DNA from: DASQEH01 sp038237745
Lineage (GTDB): Bacteria > Actinomycetota > Actinomycetes > Propionibacteriales > Nocardioidaceae
DNA length: 64,000 nt
Reading direction: 5' to 3'
Assembly (NCBI GenBank): GCA_038237745.1
Contig: JBBRYJ010000002.1
Location: 209,720-273,719, forward strand
Positions 59,847 through 64,000 of this stretch are shown here, piece by piece. The translations under genes and the position numbers were made by a program. Position 1 is the first letter of the stretch. Each line of letters begins with the position of its first letter. Under the pieces are notes generated by a model, which saw only the letters and a program-made list of their open reading frames with translations, did no database searches and was not told the DNA's origin.

Positions 59847-60647
59847 ATGGACAGCCCCTCCACCGACGCAGCGGCGTTCGACTCACACCTCGCTGCGTGG
59901 CGTGCCTGGCAGGGCGAGCCCTGGGGACGGTTGCGCTATGCCGTCGTCTGGCACGTGCTGCAGCGTCACCTCGCCTCGGTGACCAGCTCAGGGAAGCCGC
60001 TGCGCATTCTGGATGTTGGAGGAGGTGACGGCACCGAGGCGGTCCGGCTGGCGTCCGACGGACACGCCGTGACCCTCGTCGACTACAGCGCCGGCATGCT
60101 CGGTGTCGCGCGTCGGATCGCAGCGGAGCAACACGTCTCAGCTCGGCTGACAACTGTCGAAGGGGCCGTGGAGCGACTCGACGGCCTCCACATCGGCGAG
60201 TTCGACGTAGTGCTGTGCCACTTCGTGATCCAGTATCTCGCCGAACCGGCTCAGGCGTTGGCCGCCATCGAACGGCGCCTGCGTGCCGGAGGCTTCCTCT
60301 CGCTCGTAGCTCCCAACCCTGCCGGAGAGGTGCTGGCGACCGCGGTCCGCGAACGCGACTTCGACGCGGCGCACGCCCTCGTCAGCGCCGAGAGGTCCCA
60401 CGCGGCCACATTCGACCAGGACGTCGCGTTGATCACCGCCGTCCGGGCCGAGGCGCTCCTCGCCGATGCGGGTCTCGCACCGTCTCACCGCTACGGCGGC
60501 CGGATCGTGATGGACCTCGTCGCCGACGACGCGGTCAAGTACGACGCCGAGAGCTTCGCCGCGATGGAGAGACTCGAGATAGCGCTGTGCGGGTTGTCTC
60601 CCTACCGCGACATCGGCCGCTTCTGGCAGATCGTGTCCCGACGATAG
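59847..60647 (+). CDS. Class I SAM-dependent methyltransferase
   Basis: 266-aa Rossmann methylase: motif I LRILDVGGGDGTEAVRLA (~52-69), motif II LVDYSAGML, motif IV DVVLCHFVIQYL, then a helical insertion before the last strands. Resembles SmtA/UbiE-like small-molecule methyltransferases (CmoM-like order is possible). Substrate unknown. Confidence 0.85.
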   Translation: MDSPSTDAAAFDSHLAAWRAWQGEPWGRLRYAVVWHVLQRHLASVTSSGKPLRILDVGGGDGTEAVRLASDGHAVTLVDYSAGMLGVARRIAAEQHVSARLTTVEGAVERLDGLHIGEFDVVLCHFVIQYLAEPAQALAAIERRLRAGGFLSLVAPNPAGEVLATAVRERDFDAAHALVSAERSHAATFDQDVALITAVRAEALLADAGLAPSHRYGGRIVMDLVADDAVKYDAESFAAMERLEIALCGLSPYRDIGRFWQIVSRR

Positions 60648-60750
60648 CGCTGACGCCACCGCTCGGGCCGAGCTCGTCAATCCGGTTGGGGGCGACGGCA
60701 TCGATGAGGCACGCTGGTGTCCTCGTGTCACCGACCGCGGAGGACCCCAA

Positions 60751-62016
60751 GTGACCCAGCACGTGCTCGACGACCTCGAGTGGCGCGGACTGATCGCCCA
60801 CTCGACCGACATCAGTGCGCTGCGCGCCGATCTGTCGGCCGGCCCGGTCGGGGTGTACTGCGGCTTCGACCCGACCGCGCCGAGCCTGCACATGGGCAAC
60901 CTCCTGCAGATCCTGACGTTGAGACGGCTGCAGGACGCCGGACATCGACCCTTCGGGCTGGTCGGGGGCGCGACCGGGATGATCGGCGACCCCAAAGAGG
61001 TCGGGGAGCGAAAGATGAATGCGCCCGAAGTCGTCAAGGACTGGACCGGGGTCATCCAGGGTCAGCTCGAGCGCTTTCTTTCGTTCGACGGGGCCAACGC
61101 CGCCGTGGTCGTCAACAACTACGACTGGACCGCCGGGTTGTCCACCATCGACTTCCTGCGCGACATCGGCAAGCACTTCCCGGTCAACCGGATGCTGGCG
61201 CGTGACGTGGTCAGGTCGCGCCTCGAAGCCGGCATCTCGTATACGGAGTTCAGCTACGTCCTACTCCAGTCGATGGACTACCTCAGCCTGTTTCGCACGC
61301 ACGACGTTCGCCTCCAGACCGGTGGGAGCGACCAGTGGGGCAACATCACCGCCGGTGTCGAGCTGGTCCGCCGATCAGCGGGTGAGCGGGTGAACGCGCT
61401 GGCCACGCCGCTGGTGACCAAGGCCGACGGCACCAAGTTCGGCAAGACGGAGTCAGGCAGCATCTGGCTGGACGCGGCGCTGACGTCACCGTACGCCTTC
61501 TACCAGTTCTGGCTGAACACCGACGACCGGGACGTGGTGTCGTTGCTGAAGTACTTCACCTTCCGTGAGCGGGCCGACATCGAGGACCTCGAGCTCCAGG
61601 TGGCCGCCAAGCCGTTCCTCCGGGCCGCGCAACGGGTGCTTGCCGACGACGTGACTACCCTCACCCACGGTGCCGACGAGATGGCGCGGGTCAAGGCGGC
61701 CGCTTCGGCGCTGTTCGGGACAGGCGACCTGCGTCGACTCGATCCCGCGACGCTTGACGCCGCTCTTCGCGAGGCGCCGCACGTGGAGATCGCGCAACAG
61801 TCAGAGCTTCCGACGTACATCGACCTGCTGGCGCAGACGGAGCTGGTCGCGAGCAGAGGAGCGGGGCGCCGCGCCGTCGCCGAGGGTGGCGCCTATGCCA
61901 ACAACGTGCGTATCGCCGACGGCGAGGCGCGCCCCGGCTCCGAAGACCTGCTCCCCGGCGGCTGGCTCCTGCTCCGACGAGGAAAGCGGAGTATGGCCGG
62001 GGTGAAGGTCGGCTGA
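60751..62016 (+). CDS. tyrS: Tyrosine--tRNA ligase
   Basis: Class I synthetase. 421 aa: YCGFDPTAPSLHMGN with the HIGH variant HMGN at 47-50, GGSDQWGNI, the KMSKS-equivalent KFGKT at 229-233, and a C-terminal S4 RNA-binding domain. GTG start with GCGGAGGA 6-13 nt upstream. The 103-nt leader does not show a T-box specifier or antiterminator that I can recognise. Confidence 0.96.
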   Translation: MTQHVLDDLEWRGLIAHSTDISALRADLSAGPVGVYCGFDPTAPSLHMGNLLQILTLRRLQDAGHRPFGLVGGATGMIGDPKEVGERKMNAPEVVKDWTGVIQGQLERFLSFDGANAAVVVNNYDWTAGLSTIDFLRDIGKHFPVNRMLARDVVRSRLEAGISYTEFSYVLLQSMDYLSLFRTHDVRLQTGGSDQWGNITAGVELVRRSAGERVNALATPLVTKADGTKFGKTESGSIWLDAALTSPYAFYQFWLNTDDRDVVSLLKYFTFRERADIEDLELQVAAKPFLRAAQRVLADDVTTLTHGADEMARVKAAASALFGTGDLRRLDPATLDAALREAPHVEIAQQSELPTYIDLLAQTELVASRGAGRRAVAEGGAYANNVRIADGEARPGSEDLLPGGWLLLRRGKRSMAGVKVG

Positions 62017-62019
62017 CCT

Positions 62020-63075
62020 TTGGACGGGCCCACGACCCGCCTCGAGAGCGCGGCGCGCGAACGGCTTTCTGACGTCGTCTACCGCTACTTCAGCGAAGGG
62101 GCCGGTGACGAGGTGTCGGCCTCGGAGGCGGTGCAGGCCTGGCGGCGCCATCGCTTCAGGCCACACGTCCTGCGTGACGTCACCGAGGTCTCCTCCGCCT
62201 CGTCGATGCTCGGGACCAGGTTGCGGTCACCTGTCGCCGTCGCACCGACCTCGCAGCAGCGGCTGGCCCACCCCGGCGGGGAGGCGGAGATGGCACGCGG
62301 GGCCGCTGCCGCCGGAAGTCTCCTCTGCGTGTCCAGCAACGCCGGAATGACATTTACCGAGATAGCGGCTGCCGGCGGTCCGAGTCTGGCGTGGTGGGTT
62401 CAGGCCTACCTCCGGGAGAACCGCCGAAACACCGCTGACATGCTCGAGCGGGCCGTCGCAGCGGGGAGCTCCGCGGTAGTCCTCACCGTCGACACCCCTG
62501 TCGTAGCAGCAAGGCATGGGGGGATGGTGAGCGCCTGGGACCTCACGCCGCCGGATCAGGTGCACGCCAACGAGGATGTGGGAGACGCACGTCACCGCGA
62601 TGTCCGGAAGGCCCGTGACGTCCTCCCGAGCGACATCCGGCGGATCACCGAGCAGACCGGCCTCCCGGTCGTCGTCAAGGGCGTCCTGCGAGCCGATGAC
62701 GCCACGGTGGCCGCTGACGCCGGCGCGTCGGCGGTATGGGTCTCGAACCACGGTGGCCGCCAGCTGGACCGCAGCGTCTCGACAGCGGACGCGCTGGAGC
62801 AGGTCGTTGCAGCGGTCGGCGCGACGGTCGAGGTGTATGTAGACGGAGGGGTGCGCGACGGGCGGGATGTCGTGGTTGCCTTGGCGCTCGGAGCCGACGG
62901 TGTCTTCTTGGGTCGGCCTCCCTTGTGGGCGCTGACCGTGGACGGTTCGGCCGGCGTCACGGCACTGATCGAGGGCATTGTCGCCGAGCTCGAGGAGGCC
63001 ATGACGCTGTGCGGCGCTCGTACGCTCGCTGAAGTCACGACCGACCTCCTGGCCCAGCCGGCGCCGGGTCCGTAG
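62020..63075 (+). CDS. FMN-dependent alpha-hydroxy-acid dehydrogenase/oxidase
   Basis: 351-aa TIM-barrel flavoprotein of the lactate dehydrogenase/glycolate oxidase family. N-terminal YRYFSEGAGDEVS, FMN site SSNAGMTFTEIA, catalytic H244 in SNHGGRQLD with Arg247, and VYVDGGVRDGRDVVVALALGA. About 20 residues shorter than typical LldD. TTG start 3 nt after tyrS with no strong ribosome-binding site. Substrate could be lactate, mandelate or another 2-hydroxy acid. Confidence 0.85.
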   Translation: MDGPTTRLESAARERLSDVVYRYFSEGAGDEVSASEAVQAWRRHRFRPHVLRDVTEVSSASSMLGTRLRSPVAVAPTSQQRLAHPGGEAEMARGAAAAGSLLCVSSNAGMTFTEIAAAGGPSLAWWVQAYLRENRRNTADMLERAVAAGSSAVVLTVDTPVVAARHGGMVSAWDLTPPDQVHANEDVGDARHRDVRKARDVLPSDIRRITEQTGLPVVVKGVLRADDATVAADAGASAVWVSNHGGRQLDRSVSTADALEQVVAAVGATVEVYVDGGVRDGRDVVVALALGADGVFLGRPPLWALTVDGSAGVTALIEGIVAELEEAMTLCGARTLAEVTTDLLAQPAPGP

Positions 63076-63088
63076 CCCGTGGGCGCTT

Positions 63089-63105
63089 CGCTTGCCCTGC
63101 AAGCG
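63089..63105 (+). terminator. Possible terminator hairpin after the hydroxy-acid dehydrogenase gene
   Basis: CGCTTG-CCCTG-CAAGCG, a perfect 6-bp stem with a 5-nt loop, 14 nt after the stop codon. No U-tract. Confidence 0.4.
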
Positions 63106-63140
63106 TGACCCCCTCGTCGGGTCCTGATGCTGGTGTGACT

Positions 63141-63175
63141 CGGCAAGACGCATTCAAGAATCTCCGGTCTTGCCG
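63141..63175. promoter_or_regulatory. 9-bp perfect inverted repeat upstream of rrn
   Basis: CGGCAAGAC (63141-63149) and GTCTTGCCG (63167-63175) flank a 17-nt loop. It could be a second terminator for the upstream gene or an operator for the rRNA promoter 150 nt downstream. Function not assignable. Confidence 0.4.
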
Positions 63176-63325
63176 CAAGCGGTGGGACGGACTCCGGATG
63201 TGACGGACGCAAGGCCTCACGAGGCCGACGGCCGGCCCGGCGGACAAGATATGGTGTCACTCGTCGTACCTCCCGGCAGCTGTCGGGGGCGCTACGCTGG
63301 GACGAGTCGGCGCCGAGGATCCGAG

Positions 63326-63354
63326 TTGACGGTGTCCGACCAAGGCGGTAAGTT
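63326..63354 (+). promoter_or_regulatory. rRNA operon promoter
   Basis: -35 TTGACG (63326-63331), 17-nt spacer, -10 TAAGTT (63349-63354). Spacing and sequence match actinobacterial rrn promoters. Transcription would start near 63361, about 250 nt before the 16S gene. TATGGT at 63250-63255 may mark another upstream promoter. No gene is seen in 63076-63609. Confidence 0.7.
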
Positions 63355-63406
63355 GGGTAGTCGCCCCAAAAGCCTGGCCGCGAGGCCCGGCGACGGTGTG
63401 CGCCCG

Positions 63407-63609
63407 ATCCTTGAGAACTCAACAGTGTGCCAAAAGTCGACGACGAATTAATTAACGCCCCGTCGGCATAGCGAGCAGGCGTCAGCCTGCCCGGTGATGC
63501 CTGACGGTTCCTTTGGTAAGACAGACGTCTCTCGCCCCTAGGGGGAGAGACAGTTCTTGCCGGGATACTCCATTGATTCGACGACACCTTCGGGTGGCGT
63601 CATCATAAT
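63407..63609 (+). promoter_or_regulatory. 16S rRNA leader with antitermination/processing elements
   Basis: CCTTGAGAACTCAACAGTGT and the following CCAAAAGTCGACGA (63409-63443) match the conserved segment before actinobacterial 16S genes, associated with antitermination and processing. Downstream are a long hairpin (GGTAAGA 63515-63521 with TCTTGCC 63555-63561, and GTCTCTC 63527-63533 with GAGAGAC 63545-63551) and a TTCG-loop hairpin at 63580-63601. NusB (14587) would act here. Confidence 0.65.

Positions 63610-64000
<391 letters not shown>

Noticed and set aside
60648..60750. T-box riboswitch before tyrS
   Set aside because: The sequence CACCGACCGCGGAGGACC looks faintly similar, but there is no specifier stem and no TGGNACCGCG core.

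Overview
The window is high-GC, gene-dense chromosomal DNA of an actinobacterium. The evidence is the many GTG and TTG starts, the ATGA/GTGA start-stop overlaps, the gene orders (rarA-alaS-ruvX-mltG-aro, pyr-mihF-gmk-rpoZ-coaBC-metK-priA, infC-rpmI-rplT, argF-R-G-H), a BldD regulator, and a partial actinobacterial 16S rRNA gene at the right edge. The 16S fragment and the class 1B PyrK/PyrD pair suggest the Nocardioidaceae/Propionibacteriales neighbourhood. That placement is inference from memory and was not searched. I see no insertion sequences, phage genes, CRISPR arrays or foreign-looking islands.

Layout. 1-2226: the two ATPases of an oligopeptide ABC importer. 2231-7159: rarA, two small membrane-associated proteins, alaS. 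7167-15003: ruvX, mltG and the shikimate block (aroE, prepilin peptidase, aroC, aroK, aroB, aroQ), then efp and nusB. 15065-15556 (minus): bldD, divergent from the pyrimidine operon pyrR-pyrB-pyrC-carA-carB-pyrK-pyrD-pyrF (15683-25730), which encodes all six steps to UMP and its own RNA-binding regulator. 25823-36015: a Pro-rich membrane protein, mihF, gmk, rpoZ, coaBC, metK, priA, def, fmt, rsmB, rpe. 36078-38123: FMN riboswitch, ribD and a RibM/PnuC-type transporter. 38158-45820: two aldo/keto reductases, hisE-hisG, a PH-domain protein, carbamate kinase, an aldose epimerase homologue, a double GNAT protein and a small P-loop kinase. 45821-48403: structured leader, infC with an AUC start, rpmI, rplT, a SpoU-type methyltransferase. 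48451-53222: a PAS histidine kinase, pheS, pheT. 53219-54711 (minus): an AAA ATPase gene broken by a one-base frameshift. 54896-59174: argF-argR-argG-argH behind an ARG-box-like operator. 59182-63075: 3-methyladenine glycosylase, a methyltransferase, tyrS, an FMN-dependent hydroxy-acid dehydrogenase. 63076-64000: rrn promoter, leader and the first ~390 nt of 16S rRNA.

Most of the content is ordinary core metabolism, and I found no new multi-gene system. The best second-look items are regulatory or structural: a PyrR-binding loop directly before an AAGGAGG-N9-TTG start; an FMN riboswitch whose expression platform hides the ribD ribosome-binding site; an infC leader with two near-identical segments competing for one arm; recurrent TANNNT-N6-(A/G)TG leaderless promoters, one of which drives a 7-codon mini-ORF fused by ATGA to carbamate kinase; a 47-bp tandem duplication of the histidine-kinase gene tail; an apparent ~25-residue insertion in CarA; and the frameshifted AAA gene.
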